A DNA stretch of 38,744 nucleotides from JBBIRW01 sp037441565 (lineage in GTDB: Bacteria; Desulfobacterota; JBBIRW01): assembly GCA_037441565.1 (NCBI GenBank), contig JBBIRW010000009.1, forward strand, positions 1 through 38,744. Direction: 5' to 3'. Below the pieces are notes generated by a model. The model saw only the letters and a program-made list of their open reading frames with translations. It was not told the DNA's origin and made no database searches. Shown piece by piece: positions 7,729-16,866 of the stretch (its first letter is position 1; every line of letters begins with the position of its first letter). The position numbers and the translations under genes are program-made.

Positions 7729-7798
7729 TAATTATCAAATTAATTTTAAAAATTTAGGTCCAGGAAATTCAACTTTAAAAATGCAGAAGGAGGGGGTC

Positions 7799-8989
7799 AT
7801 GAGGAAAATTTCATTACTATTGGCAATCTTATTTCTCGCAGTAACATCAGCTGCCTACGCACAGGTTAGAATCGGTGCAGTGATCAACCTAACAGGTCCT
7901 GCCTCTTCATGGGGGATCTATCATGCAAAGGGTCTTCAAGATTACATAAGGTATGTAAATGAGGTGAAGGGTGGGATAGCTGGAAAAAAGATTGAACTTA
8001 CCATTGTAGACCATGCATATAAGGTCCCGGAAGGCTTAAAACATGTCAAGAAATTCTGTGAGGAAAAGGTAAACATGATAGCAACATGGGATACAGGGCT
8101 CGGGATTCAGACAAAACCTGTAATTCAACAGTATAAGATCCCAACAATAAATTTCTCAGTAGGTCAGGATATACTGAAACCTCCCATTGACTATATGTAT
8201 CTTCCATTTGGCACATATATCCTTGATTCTTACGCAGTGCTTGAATATATAAAGGCGATACATAAGGGGAAGGAACCGCCAAAGGTAGGTCTTCTCACTT
8301 ACAATAATCCATACGGTAGGACTATACATGAACCCAGTAAAGAATATGCGGCTAAACATGGTATAAATATCGTGGGAATAGAGGAATTTCCACCTGCAAC
8401 TGTTGATCTTTCCACACAACTTCTGAAGCTAAAAGAGGCAGGCGCTGAGTATATATTCCTGCAGATACTTCCTGCAAGCATAATATCTGCCCTTAAGGCT
8501 GCAGACAAGCTCAACTACAATGTGCCATTCTTCGGGACATGGACATCCACGGATCCGGATTTCTTCAAGCTCGGAAAAGGCATTATCAGGGATAGGCTAT
8601 TTATGCAATTCTCAGGTGCATTACCACAGGACAATACACCGGGTATAAAGCTATACAATACCCTTGTTGATAAGTATAAATCAGTCATAGGATTTGATAC
8701 CTCTTACTGGGAGGGTATTATTGTGGGAATGATCATAGAAAGGGCACTCAATAAGGCCCAGAATATGTTCGGGAATATGGAGCCGGAATCTGTAAACAAA
8801 GCACTTGAAAGCTTCAGAAACGAGGATTTTGGAGGTCTTATCCCGGCTGTTACGTATACAAAGGACAATCATGAAGCCTCTTTTGTTGCAAGGATTGTCC
8901 AGATCCATGAGGATGGAACATACACTCCCATGACAAACTTCTTTGTGCCAGGGAAAGGTCAGATGAAGGTTCTCAGGACACCAAAATGA
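7799..8989 (+). CDS. Liv-type ABC transporter substrate-binding protein
   Basis: Periplasmic binding protein of the branched-chain amino acid/amide family (Peripla_BP_6), 396 residues from the ATG at 7799. An in-frame ATG at 7781 exists, but AAGGAGGGGG sits between the two, so the second is the real start. It then begins MRKISLLLAILFLAVTSAAYA, a normal signal peptide cut before QVRIGAVINLTGPASSWG. The lobe motif GLLTYNNPYGRTIHEPSKEY is typical of LivK/AmiC relatives. It is the first gene of an operon that also encodes LivG, H, M, F and two CoA-ligase-type proteins, so the ligand is more likely an organic acid than an amino acid. That last point is inference. Confidence 0.9.
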   Translation: MRKISLLLAILFLAVTSAAYAQVRIGAVINLTGPASSWGIYHAKGLQDYIRYVNEVKGGIAGKKIELTIVDHAYKVPEGLKHVKKFCEEKVNMIATWDTGLGIQTKPVIQQYKIPTINFSVGQDILKPPIDYMYLPFGTYILDSYAVLEYIKAIHKGKEPPKVGLLTYNNPYGRTIHEPSKEYAAKHGINIVGIEEFPPATVDLSTQLLKLKEAGAEYIFLQILPASIISALKAADKLNYNVPFFGTWTSTDPDFFKLGKGIIRDRLFMQFSGALPQDNTPGIKLYNTLVDKYKSVIGFDTSYWEGIIVGMIIERALNKAQNMFGNMEPESVNKALESFRNEDFGGLIPAVTYTKDNHEASFVARIVQIHEDGTYTPMTNFFVPGKGQMKVLRTPK

Positions 8990-9822
8990 GGGCATTTAGA
9001 GGAGAACCTTCGATTTTCAACAATGTTAAGCCTGCGGAGAGGCAGGCTGAGCTGAAGGTGGAGGGCCTCACACTGTATTTTGGTGGCATTATGGCCCTCC
9101 ACAACATCGATCTTCATGTAACATCTGGTGAATTTCTTACCATTATCGGACCGAATGGGGCTGGAAAGACAAGCCTTATCAATTGCATTACGGGTTTTTA
9201 TCGTCCACAGAAAGGCAGGATAATCTTCAACGGAGAGGAGATAACAGGGCTCCCTCCCCGTGAGATAACAAGAAGAGGGATAGGAAGGACATTCCAGAAT
9301 ATAGAACTCTTTCCGGGTATGAGTGTCCTTTCAAATATCTTTCTTGCCCGTCATCTGTACTGCAATTATAATTTTTTCAGTGCATGCCTCTTTTTGCCTT
9401 CAATAATAAGAGAGGAGGTAAAGCATAGAAGGATAGTTGAGGAGATCATCGATTTCCTTGAGATGCAGCCTATAAGGAAAAAACTCGTGGGCTCTCTGCC
9501 ATATGGATTGAGAAAAAGGGTGGAGCTTGGGCGTGCCCTTGCCCTTCAACCTAAACTTCTTATACTTGATGAACCATTTGCAGGGATGACACTTGAGGAG
9601 AAAGAGGATATGGTAAGGTTTTTAAAGGAGATAAATACGAGGTGGGGTCAAACCATTATCCTTGTGGAGCACGATATGGCAGTTGTTATGAGTATATCTG
9701 AAAGGATAATTGCCCTCAATTTTGGCGAGAAAATTGCAGATGGGCCGCCTGATCTTATAAAGAGCCATCCTGAGGTAATAAAGGCTTATCTCGGAGAGGA
9801 GGCCCAGGGGTCTTTTTCATGA
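8986..9822 (+). CDS. livG: Liv-type ABC transporter ATP-binding protein (LivG-like)
   Basis: A 278-residue ATPase. Walker A GPNGAGKTSL, then RRGIGRTFQNIELFPGMSV with the Q-loop, signature region LPYGLRKRVELGRAL (LivG proteins normally have such a variant of LSGGQ), Walker B LLILDEPFAGM and H-loop VEHDMAVVM. The end carries the LivG-type tail with HPEVIKAYLGEE. Its ATG overlaps the stop of the binding-protein gene (ATGA), and its own stop overlaps the next ATG in the same way, so three genes are translationally coupled. A leader of about 25 residues precedes the first strand. Confidence 0.92.
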   Translation: MRAFRGEPSIFNNVKPAERQAELKVEGLTLYFGGIMALHNIDLHVTSGEFLTIIGPNGAGKTSLINCITGFYRPQKGRIIFNGEEITGLPPREITRRGIGRTFQNIELFPGMSVLSNIFLARHLYCNYNFFSACLFLPSIIREEVKHRRIVEEIIDFLEMQPIRKKLVGSLPYGLRKRVELGRALALQPKLLILDEPFAGMTLEEKEDMVRFLKEINTRWGQTIILVEHDMAVVMSISERIIALNFGEKIADGPPDLIKSHPEVIKAYLGEEAQGSFS

Positions 9823-11741
9823 AACTGGACAGGGATTACCTTTATCAGCTTAGAGACTACACAATCCCCCAGATCCTTTTTAAACAGGCAAAATTATTAA
9901 AGGATAGGGTTGCCATAAGGAAAAAGTCCCTTGGTATCTGGAAGACAGTCAGCTGGGCAGAATATTTGGGATTTGTAAAGCATGTCTGCCTGGGCCTTAT
10001 CTTCTTGGGTTTCCGAAGAGGTGAACATGTGTCCATAATCATGGACAATGAGCCGGAGTGGCTTTTTGCAGAACTCGGGGCACAGGCAATGGGTGCCGTT
10101 ACTTTAAACCTCTTTACCTCATCCATTGCAAAGGAGCTATCTGTTCTTATTAATCGATTTGGGGCGAAGGCAGTATTTGCACAGGATCAGGAACAGGTTG
10201 ATAAGCTTCTGGAGATAAGGGAAGAAATAAGGGATGTGAGAAGGGTGATATATGTGGACCCAACAGGGATGAGCTCCTACGACGATCCCTGGCTTTTAAG
10301 CTTTAAGGATCTCCTGGAACTGGGAAGGAAGATGGAAAAAAAGGAGCCAGAACTTTTTGAAAAGGAGTTGTGGAAAGGGAAGAAAGACGAGATAAATCTA
10401 ATGATAATGACCTCAGGGACAACAGGGATTCCAAAGCTTGCTATGTTCAAACACGAGAACTTCACAGATATAGCACTGAAGTGGATAGAATCTGTGCCCA
10501 TAGAAGCTGGAGACAACTGGATTTCAATAACGCCACCTGCCTGGATCGTTGATCAGATGTGGGGTATTGGTGTTTCCATCCTTTCAGGGATGGTGATGAA
10601 CTTTCCCGAGACCCACGAGACGCTTTCAGAAGACTACAGGGAGATAGGTTCATCCCTGACCATAACCTCATCCCGATTCTGGGAAGATCTTGCATCAAAG
10701 ATAAGGGTAAGGATCCAGGACAGCGGTTTTATAAAAAAGAAGATTTATGAAATGGGTTTAAAGATCGGTGGTATGGTGGTTGATAGGGAATTAAAAAGGG
10801 AAGCCGTGCCCGTATATTTAAAAATAATGAGAAGCATCTTCAGATATATTCTTTACAGACCCTTACTCGACAGGATCGGATGCCTGCATATAAAAGCGGC
10901 AATTACAGGAGGTCATCCCATAAGCCCTGATGTTATAAAATTCTTCCGATCCATAGGACTTAATTTAAAACATGCCTATGGTCTTACAGAAGGGTGTGGT
11001 GTTTTCCAGATCCAACCAGATGATGAAGTTAAGCCCGAGACTGTTGGAAAGCCCCTTCCAAGGACAGAGATAAGGATCTCTGAGGATGGTGAAGTGCTTG
11101 TTAAATCACCCTCCCTCTTTGCTGGATACTACAAGGATGAGGAAGTTACAAAAAAGGTGCTTGAGAATGGGTGGTTACATACAGGTGATGCAGGATATAT
11201 CGATGAGGATGGTCATCTCATAATTATCGGAAGGAAAGAGGAGATAATGAGACTAAAAGGAGGGGAGGTATTTTCACCAGATTTTATAGAGACAAGGCTT
11301 AAGTTCAGCCCTTACATAAAGGAAGCAGTGGTATTTGGTGAGGAAAGACCGTATGTAACAGGGCTTATATGTATTGATTTCGAAAATGTGGGAAACTGGG
11401 CGGAATCAAGGATGATAGCTTATACAACTTATGCTGACCTTTCGCGGCACGCGGCTGTTGAAGAGCTTATTCTTTCTGAGGTAAGAAGGATAAACAATGG
11501 ACTTCCAAATCCTATGAGGGTTAAGAAGATCATCCTCCTCTATAAAATGCTCGATCCCGATGATGAAGAACTCACAAGGACGGGGAAGGTAAGGAGGAAA
11601 TTCGTATACCAGAGATACATAGATCTCGTTGAAAGCATGTATGATGGAAAGGATGAGATAGAGATTACAGGAAGGGTCCAGTATAGGGACGGCCATGTGG
11701 GAACCATCATAACAAGGTTGAGGATCCTTAATGTAGAATAG
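9819..11741 (+). CDS. AMP-dependent acyl-CoA synthetase, long-chain type
   Basis: A 640-residue adenylate-forming enzyme that would make acyl-AMP and then acyl-CoA. The phosphate loop TSGTTGIPK lies near residue 200, the YGLTEG motif near 387, the hinge with GDAGYIDEDGHLIIIGRKEE near 455-475 and the catalytic lysine in TRTGKVRRK near 589; all key residues are present. Length and the inserted C-terminal segment fit the long-chain (FadD15/FAA-like) group rather than short ligases. It sits between livG and livH with an ATGA overlap, so it is made together with the importer. This suggests that the imported acid is activated on entry. The acid is unknown. Confidence 0.9.
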   Translation: MKLDRDYLYQLRDYTIPQILFKQAKLLKDRVAIRKKSLGIWKTVSWAEYLGFVKHVCLGLIFLGFRRGEHVSIIMDNEPEWLFAELGAQAMGAVTLNLFTSSIAKELSVLINRFGAKAVFAQDQEQVDKLLEIREEIRDVRRVIYVDPTGMSSYDDPWLLSFKDLLELGRKMEKKEPELFEKELWKGKKDEINLMIMTSGTTGIPKLAMFKHENFTDIALKWIESVPIEAGDNWISITPPAWIVDQMWGIGVSILSGMVMNFPETHETLSEDYREIGSSLTITSSRFWEDLASKIRVRIQDSGFIKKKIYEMGLKIGGMVVDRELKREAVPVYLKIMRSIFRYILYRPLLDRIGCLHIKAAITGGHPISPDVIKFFRSIGLNLKHAYGLTEGCGVFQIQPDDEVKPETVGKPLPRTEIRISEDGEVLVKSPSLFAGYYKDEEVTKKVLENGWLHTGDAGYIDEDGHLIIIGRKEEIMRLKGGEVFSPDFIETRLKFSPYIKEAVVFGEERPYVTGLICIDFENVGNWAESRMIAYTTYADLSRHAAVEELILSEVRRINNGLPNPMRVKKIILLYKMLDPDDEELTRTGKVRRKFVYQRYIDLVESMYDGKDEIEITGRVQYRDGHVGTIITRLRILNVE

Positions 11742-11749
11742 GTTGTGCC

Positions 11750-12628
11750 ATGGAATTCTTTTTTCAGTTACTGATTCAGGGGCTTTCAATCGGGTGTCTC
11801 TACGCCATTTCAGCTCTCGGTTTTGTGATGATCTTTAAGTCCTCGAGTGTCCTTAATTTTGCCCATGGCGAGTTACTTGCCATTGGTGCCTATATCTTCC
11901 TTGTTATCTCTGTGTGGCTTAATCTTCCTGTATATCTTGCATTTATTATTACCTTTATAGGGAGCTTTGCACTTGGATTTCTCATAGAAAGGTTTTTCTT
12001 AAGACCAATGATAGGAGAAGCCCTTATTGAGGTAATAATGCTAACAGTGGGGCTCTCTGCCATGTTCAAGGGACTGCTTCTTTTTATATTTTCAGGAAAT
12101 ACCTATGTATACCCGGACTTTTTACCCGCAAACTTAGGTGTGAAGCTGGGTGCTGTTTCCATCTCTCCCGTCTATACAGCAACATTCCTTATAACGATTA
12201 CCTTTCTTGTAATATTTGGCTTTTTCTTTAAATATTCATCACTGGGGATATATATGAGGAGTGTTGCTGATTCTCAAAAGGCAGCCCTTTCTCTGGGTGT
12301 TAATGTAAGAAGGGTCTTTGCACTATCGTGGGCTATAGCCTCCCTTGTATGCGCTATTAGTGGTGTCATACTCGGGATAATAAATGGTATAAATGTCCAC
12401 GATCTTTCGAAGATGGGTCTTAAGGTTTTTCCTGTTGTGATCCTTGGAGGTCTTGAAAGCATTGCGGGAGCGATCCTCGGGGGTCTGATTATTGGACTTA
12501 TAGAGACCTTTGTAAGTGGTTATCTTTCCACTTCCCTTATGGATGTGGTTGCATATGTAATACTGGTCATAATACTTATGATCAAGCCATATGGTATTTT
12601 AGGTATTGTTGAGATTGAGAGGGTTTAA
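11750..12628 (+). CDS. livH: Liv-type ABC transporter permease (LivH-like)
   Basis: A 292-residue inner-membrane protein with eight or so hydrophobic segments. The N-terminal block LIQGLSIGCLYAISALGFVM and the following NFAHGELLAIGAY are diagnostic for LivH. The cytoplasmic coupling loop SLGIYMRSVADSQKAALSLG, which contacts the ATPases, and the C-terminal VVILGGLESIAGAILGGLII are also present. It lies 8 bases after the acyl-CoA synthetase gene and just before livM. Confidence 0.93.
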   Translation: MEFFFQLLIQGLSIGCLYAISALGFVMIFKSSSVLNFAHGELLAIGAYIFLVISVWLNLPVYLAFIITFIGSFALGFLIERFFLRPMIGEALIEVIMLTVGLSAMFKGLLLFIFSGNTYVYPDFLPANLGVKLGAVSISPVYTATFLITITFLVIFGFFFKYSSLGIYMRSVADSQKAALSLGVNVRRVFALSWAIASLVCAISGVILGIINGINVHDLSKMGLKVFPVVILGGLESIAGAILGGLIIGLIETFVSGYLSTSLMDVVAYVILVIILMIKPYGILGIVEIERV

Positions 12629-12630
12629 AA

Positions 12631-13698
12631 ATGAGGCTGAGACTTAGACCATGTGGAAACTACAGGGAGTGCTATGAAGAGGAAGTTGCTATTTTCGAGA
12701 CGGATTTTGGAAGGCTCTGGACGATTATCGGGTTACTGACCCTCTTTTTAGTCATCCCCTTTGTCTTTAGTAACTACAGCCTTTATATAATGAATCATAT
12801 CGGCATATATGCTATAGGTGCAATTGGTCTTAATATCCTCATCGGTTTTACAGGTCAGATATCACTTGGTCATGGTGCTTTTTTTGGTGTTGGTGCATAT
12901 ACTGCCTCCATCCTGATGAAGAGCCTCAATGTTCCATTTCTCCCTGCCATCTTCGCTGGTGGGATCATGACCTCCCTTGTTGGCCTCGTATTCGGAATCC
13001 CTTCTTCAAGGCTGAAACACCTTTATCTCACTATCTCCACGCTTGCAGGGCAGTTTATCCTTGAATATCTCTTTATCCACTGGCAGGGTCTTACAGGTGG
13101 AACAGAGGGGATTATCCTTCCAGAATCCACCATCTTTGGATTTCCAGTGAAAAGTGATCGGGCATTTTTCTATGTGATATTCATTTTCTTTGTATTTTTT
13201 CTCTGGCTCGCAAAGAATATAGTGAGGACAAGGTATGGCAGGGCCTTTATCGCCATAAGAGATAACGATCAGGCAGCACAGGGTATGGGTATTCCCATCT
13301 TCAGATATAAGCTTCTTTCCTTTGCCATAAGTTCCTTCTATGCGGGATTTGCAGGCGGACTCTGGGCAACATATATGGGGAGTATAACACCTGAGCCTTT
13401 TGGCTTTGATCTTTCCATAGGTTTCATAGCAATGATCATAATTGGTGGACTTGGGAGTATTACCGGGAGTGTCCTGGGGGCAGGATTCATAACCCTTCTC
13501 AATGAACTGCTTTCACAAACGGCATCTTATCTTATCAACATTAAAGGTTTCGGTGGAGTTGCCCTGACAGTGGCACCTCTCAGGGAGTTCTTTTTCGGTC
13601 TTGTAATTGTGCTTTTTCTTATCTTTGAGCCAAAAGGGATTGCAGAGGTCTGGAGGATCATAAAAAGTAGCTTTAAACTGTGGCCATTTTCCTATTAG
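12631..13698 (+). CDS. livM: Liv-type ABC transporter permease (LivM-like)
   Basis: A 355-residue membrane subunit. GLNILIGFTGQISLGHGAFF is the LivM hallmark; the coupling loop RTRYGRAFIAIRDNDQAAQG and IIIGGLGSITGSVLGAGFI follow. An unusual cytoplasmic-looking leader of about 30 residues with two cysteines (MRLRLRPCGNYRECYEEE) precedes the first membrane segment. It starts two bases after the livH stop and forms the channel with LivH. Confidence 0.93.
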   Translation: MRLRLRPCGNYRECYEEEVAIFETDFGRLWTIIGLLTLFLVIPFVFSNYSLYIMNHIGIYAIGAIGLNILIGFTGQISLGHGAFFGVGAYTASILMKSLNVPFLPAIFAGGIMTSLVGLVFGIPSSRLKHLYLTISTLAGQFILEYLFIHWQGLTGGTEGIILPESTIFGFPVKSDRAFFYVIFIFFVFFLWLAKNIVRTRYGRAFIAIRDNDQAAQGMGIPIFRYKLLSFAISSFYAGFAGGLWATYMGSITPEPFGFDLSIGFIAMIIIGGLGSITGSVLGAGFITLLNELLSQTASYLINIKGFGGVALTVAPLREFFFGLVIVLFLIFEPKGIAEVWRIIKSSFKLWPFSY

Positions 13699-13705
13699 GG
13701 TATTT

Positions 13706-14509
13706 ATGGACAAGGATACATGTCTTCTCATTAACAACATTACTGTTGTGTATCACGATGTTATCCAGGTACTCAAGGGCGTATCATTAGAAGTAAAGAA
13801 GGGCGAGATCGTATGCCTCCTTGGGAGTAATGGAGCCGGTAAAACAACGACATTAAGGGCGATCTCCGGTCTTTTGAAACCTGAAAATGGTAAGGTTACA
13901 GAGGGTTCCATAACCTTTGAAGGGAAACCCATACACAATGAGTCACCCGAATATATAACGAGGCTCGGGATAATACAGGTTCTTGAAGGGCGTATAGCCT
14001 TTAAATATCTAACTGTGGAGGAAAATCTGAGGGTTGGAACTGCAACAAGATGGAGGGAGCCCTATAAGGATGATCTTGAGCTTGTCTATTATTATTTTCC
14101 ACGGCTTAAAGAGTTAAGGAACAGGCTTGCAGGATACCTGAGCGGAGGGGAGATGCAGATGCTCGTCATAGGAAGGGCGCTTATGGCCCATCCAAGGCTT
14201 CTGCTTCTTGATGAGCCTTCCCTGGGTCTTGCACCTTTCCTTGTGAGGGAGATATTTGAGATTGTAAAAAGGATAAACGATGAGCAGGGGACAACGATAC
14301 TCCTTGTTGAACAGAATGCAAATATGGCACTGAATATTGCAACCTATGGATATGTTATGGAGAATGGAAAGATTGTTATGGAGGGGAGGGCAAAGGACCT
14401 GAAGGAAAATCCTGATGTTAGGGAATTCTACCTTGGCATAACAGCAAAAGGGCTGATAAAATCCTACAGAGATGTGAAGGCCTACAAAAGAAGGAAGCGG
14501 TGGCTTTAG
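13706..14509 (+). CDS. livF: Liv-type ABC transporter ATP-binding protein (LivF-like)
   Basis: A 267-residue second ATPase of the importer. Walker A GSNGAGKTTT, Q-loop variant RLGIIQVLEGRIAFKYLTVE, signature LSGGEMQMLVIGRALM, Walker B LLLLDEPSLGLAP and H-loop VEQNANMAL are all intact. Compared with typical LivF (about 235) it has about 25 extra basic residues at the end (SYRDVKAYKRRKRWL), possibly for membrane or partner contact. Its TAG overlaps the ribosome site of the next gene. Confidence 0.92.
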   Translation: MDKDTCLLINNITVVYHDVIQVLKGVSLEVKKGEIVCLLGSNGAGKTTTLRAISGLLKPENGKVTEGSITFEGKPIHNESPEYITRLGIIQVLEGRIAFKYLTVEENLRVGTATRWREPYKDDLELVYYYFPRLKELRNRLAGYLSGGEMQMLVIGRALMAHPRLLLLDEPSLGLAPFLVREIFEIVKRINDEQGTTILLVEQNANMALNIATYGYVMENGKIVMEGRAKDLKENPDVREFYLGITAKGLIKSYRDVKAYKRRKRWL

Positions 14510-14517
14510 GAGGAGAG

Positions 14518-15786
14518 ATGCAAAGGGATCGTTATTTTGATGAACTTGAGGGAATGGAAAGGGGTGAAAGGGAAAGATATCAGCTTGAAAAATTGAAAGA
14601 GGCGATAGAAAGGGCATACAGGAATGCCAGGGCAATTAAGGAGATCTTTGATAAGGCTGGTATCAGACCGGATGATATAAGGGATTTTAACGATCTCGAA
14701 AGGATCCCAGTTATAAGGAAGGCTGATATTATCGAGCTTCAGAGGAGATACCCCCCTTTTGGGGGACTTCTTACTGTGCCAGAAGAAAAGGTCCAGAGAA
14801 TATTCATCACGCCGGGTCCCATCTATCTTCCCCATCAAATAGAAGAGATCTCTTGGTTTGGAAAGAGCTTTTTTGCAGCGGGATTCACAGAGAGTGACAT
14901 CGTCATAAATACACCAACATATCATATGTCACCTGCGGGGATGCTGTTTCACGAAGGGATCAGGGCAGTTGGGGCAACAGTGGTTCCAACCGGTGTTGGA
15001 AATACCGACATGCAGATAAGGATCATGCTCGATCTTAAGGTTACTGGATTTGCAGGTATGCCGAGCTTTCTCATGACGATTATAAAGAGAGCGGAGGAGC
15101 TCGGATACAATTTCAGAAAGGATTTCAGTCTTAAGAAGGCGTGGTTTACAGGTGAGATGCTTCCCGCCTCCATGAGGAAGACCTTTGAGGAGTACGGTAT
15201 AGATACATATCAATGCTATTCCGTAACAGAGCTTGGGGGGTGTGTTGCCTATGAATGCAGTGAGAAGAACGGGATGCACTTTATGGATGAGTATGTAATA
15301 GAAATTATAGATCCTGAAACAAAAAGAAGACTTCCTGAAGGGCAGCTGGGTGAACTTGTTGCAACACCTATCCATAACCCAGTGTGGGGTCTTATACGAT
15401 TTGGAACAGGTGATATGACATCATACATTTCTGAACCTTGTGCCTGCGGGAGGGCATCCTTCAGAATAACAGGGATTATGGGAAGGAGTGAAGATGCAGT
15501 AAAGGTAAGGGGTATGTTTGTTATAAAGAAGCAGGTCGAGAGCTTTTTCTCTACTTTTGAAGAGATCCACCGATTTCAGCTTTCGATAGAGAGAAGGGCA
15601 GAGCGAGATGAACTTCTCCTGAAGGTTGAGCTTAAGGATGAATCTTTGAACAGGGATGCCATTAGAAGGAAGATTGAGGAAGTGTTTCCATCTGTCATGA
15701 GGGTGAGGATCGACAGGGTGGAGTTCCTTCCCAAAGGCTCACTCCCTGAGGGAAAGACAGTGGTTGATGAGAGAAGATGGGAGTGA
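14518..15786 (+). CDS. phenylacetate-CoA ligase-like protein (PaaK family), altered phosphate loop
   Basis: From the ATG at 14518 (AGGAGG at 14508-14513) the product has 422 residues and aligns by eye with PaaK-type ligases: an N-terminal tyrosine-rich helix pair, YSVTELGG, a zinc-type cysteine pair in EPCACGR, GIMGRSEDAVKVRG and the C-terminal GKTVVDERRW. The phosphate loop, normally SSGTTGKP, is replaced near residue 97 by ITPGPIY, so ATP handling may be altered or lost. It closes the first Liv operon and could activate or bind an aromatic acid carried by the importer. A GTG at 14500 is less likely as start because it would overlap livF and lacks its own ribosome site. Confidence 0.8.
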   Translation: MQRDRYFDELEGMERGERERYQLEKLKEAIERAYRNARAIKEIFDKAGIRPDDIRDFNDLERIPVIRKADIIELQRRYPPFGGLLTVPEEKVQRIFITPGPIYLPHQIEEISWFGKSFFAAGFTESDIVINTPTYHMSPAGMLFHEGIRAVGATVVPTGVGNTDMQIRIMLDLKVTGFAGMPSFLMTIIKRAEELGYNFRKDFSLKKAWFTGEMLPASMRKTFEEYGIDTYQCYSVTELGGCVAYECSEKNGMHFMDEYVIEIIDPETKRRLPEGQLGELVATPIHNPVWGLIRFGTGDMTSYISEPCACGRASFRITGIMGRSEDAVKVRGMFVIKKQVESFFSTFEEIHRFQLSIERRAERDELLLKVELKDESLNRDAIRRKIEEVFPSVMRVRIDRVEFLPKGSLPEGKTVVDERRWE

Positions 15787-15795
15787 GGGAGTACA

Positions 15796-16611
15796 TTAAA
15801 AGTAAATAAAAAACTCAACCACCCAACCATTTTTCAGAGGACTCATCATAAAAGTAGGTTTGTTATCCATAGGAAGGCCGAGAAGTATATCGTGCATAAA
15901 GTTGCATATGAAATTTGAAAGGGCTGCAGCAGCAAGCACATCAGAAGGGTAGTGTTTATCTGCCTCAATCCTTGCCCATGCAACACCTGATGCGAGGAGA
16001 ATGTTTGCAATCTGAAAGGTGATCCTTATGTTTTCCGGAAGCGACACATGTTCGAAGTTTCTGTTAGCAAGGGTTGCAAGAGAATAAGCCTCTGTTGCAT
16101 GTCCCGATGGAAAGCTTTTATCATCGCTTTGATCGGGACGGGTTCTGTTAGTTGCATCCTTTAAAATGTTTGTTGTTTTCATGGCTCCAAGAAATGTGGC
16201 ATACTCAACACCTATTCCCTTTATCTTCCAGTATACCCAGTTTTTTATATCGTCACCACTTGGAGTGGTAATAGCGGAAAGGAGAAACCCCACGCGTAAG
16301 GGAATCAGAAGAAGGTCACTGGCATCATCTGCATTAATTCTGGATCCGTAGATGGGATTATGTTTGTTTGCCCAGCGTGAAACCTTTTTATCAAGTTTGC
16401 CTCCATAGAAAGCCAATGCTCCTGCTGCAGGGATTAAAGTTTTTGGATCCTTGAGTGCATTATAGAAGGTCCGGGGTATCATTTTAATGTTTCCTGGATT
16501 CATTGCGTCCTCTCCCCATCCCCTTCCATTCTGAAGTGTTCCGCATCCTGTGAGGATAGAAAAGATAAATGCAACTGAAAGAGTCATAAGCCTGTGAAAA
16601 AATCTCTGCAT
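15796..16611 (-). CDS. PAP2-family phosphatase, lipoprotein
   Basis: A membrane-anchored acid phosphatase-like protein. The three PAP2 motifs are visible: KDATNRTRP, FPSGHATEAY and ARIEADKHYPSDVLA, holding the catalytic histidines and arginines. The start at 16611 gives MQRFFHRLMTLSVAFIFSIL followed by TGC, a lipobox, so the mature protein would start with a lipidated cysteine. Longer starts upstream (GTG at 16734) would place a poor leader before this signal. Soluble periplasmic PAP2 proteins often act on undecaprenyl or lipid phosphates; the substrate is not known here. It converges with the upstream ligase gene with only 9 bases between stops. Confidence 0.82.
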   Translation of the reverse strand: MQRFFHRLMTLSVAFIFSILTGCGTLQNGRGWGEDAMNPGNIKMIPRTFYNALKDPKTLIPAAGALAFYGGKLDKKVSRWANKHNPIYGSRINADDASDLLLIPLRVGFLLSAITTPSGDDIKNWVYWKIKGIGVEYATFLGAMKTTNILKDATNRTRPDQSDDKSFPSGHATEAYSLATLANRNFEHVSLPENIRITFQIANILLASGVAWARIEADKHYPSDVLAAAALSNFICNFMHDILLGLPMDNKPTFMMSPLKNGWVVEFFIYF

Positions 16612-16796
16612 ATTTGAAAAGCAGTTTTTCTTTAAGGATGTATTTAGCATTATAAAAAAGGAAATGCTATCTTCATATAAGGATATGAATAACATTTTGT
16701 GATAATTTATTTTTCCCTTTACGAATAAGCTCACGCTTCATACCATCTGTAACATAATGGGATAGAGCTTTGAGACTCATACCCCTATAATAGCCG

Positions 16797-16825
16797 TTGA
16801 CACGCGCTCAAGAAAGATTTATTGT
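16797..16825 (+). promoter_or_regulatory. sigma70-type promoter of the ferredoxin/AOR operon
   Basis: TTGACA at 16797-16802, 17-base spacer, TATTGT at 16820-16825. The start point would be near 16832. This lies downstream of the TTG at 16822 and on top of the ATG at 16831, arguing that the ferredoxin begins at 16846 or 16867. Confidence 0.6.
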
Positions 16826-16866
16826 TAATTATGGCGCCATCTTTTATGATAAAATACATAGCGATT

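Larger units (their letters stand above)
7446..7798. other. divergent promoter region between two ABC importer operons
   Basis: This gap of about 350 bases holds the start signals of both operons and no gene. Two good promoters point outwards and share the 13-base string CTTGACAATTCTT as an inverted repeat (7507-7519 and 7698-7710). Between them is non-coding sequence with a small GGAGT-TTT-ACTCC hairpin and nothing else I can identify. Confidence 0.6.

Noticed and set aside
9480..9540. Non-consensus ABC signature LPYGLRKR in the first LivG
   Set aside because: LivG proteins normally carry such variants (for example AYGQQRR), so it is not a defect.
14114..14635. Long open frame antisense to livF and the PaaK-like gene
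   Set aside because: It spans the join of two certain genes, has no ribosome site and no recognisable domain.
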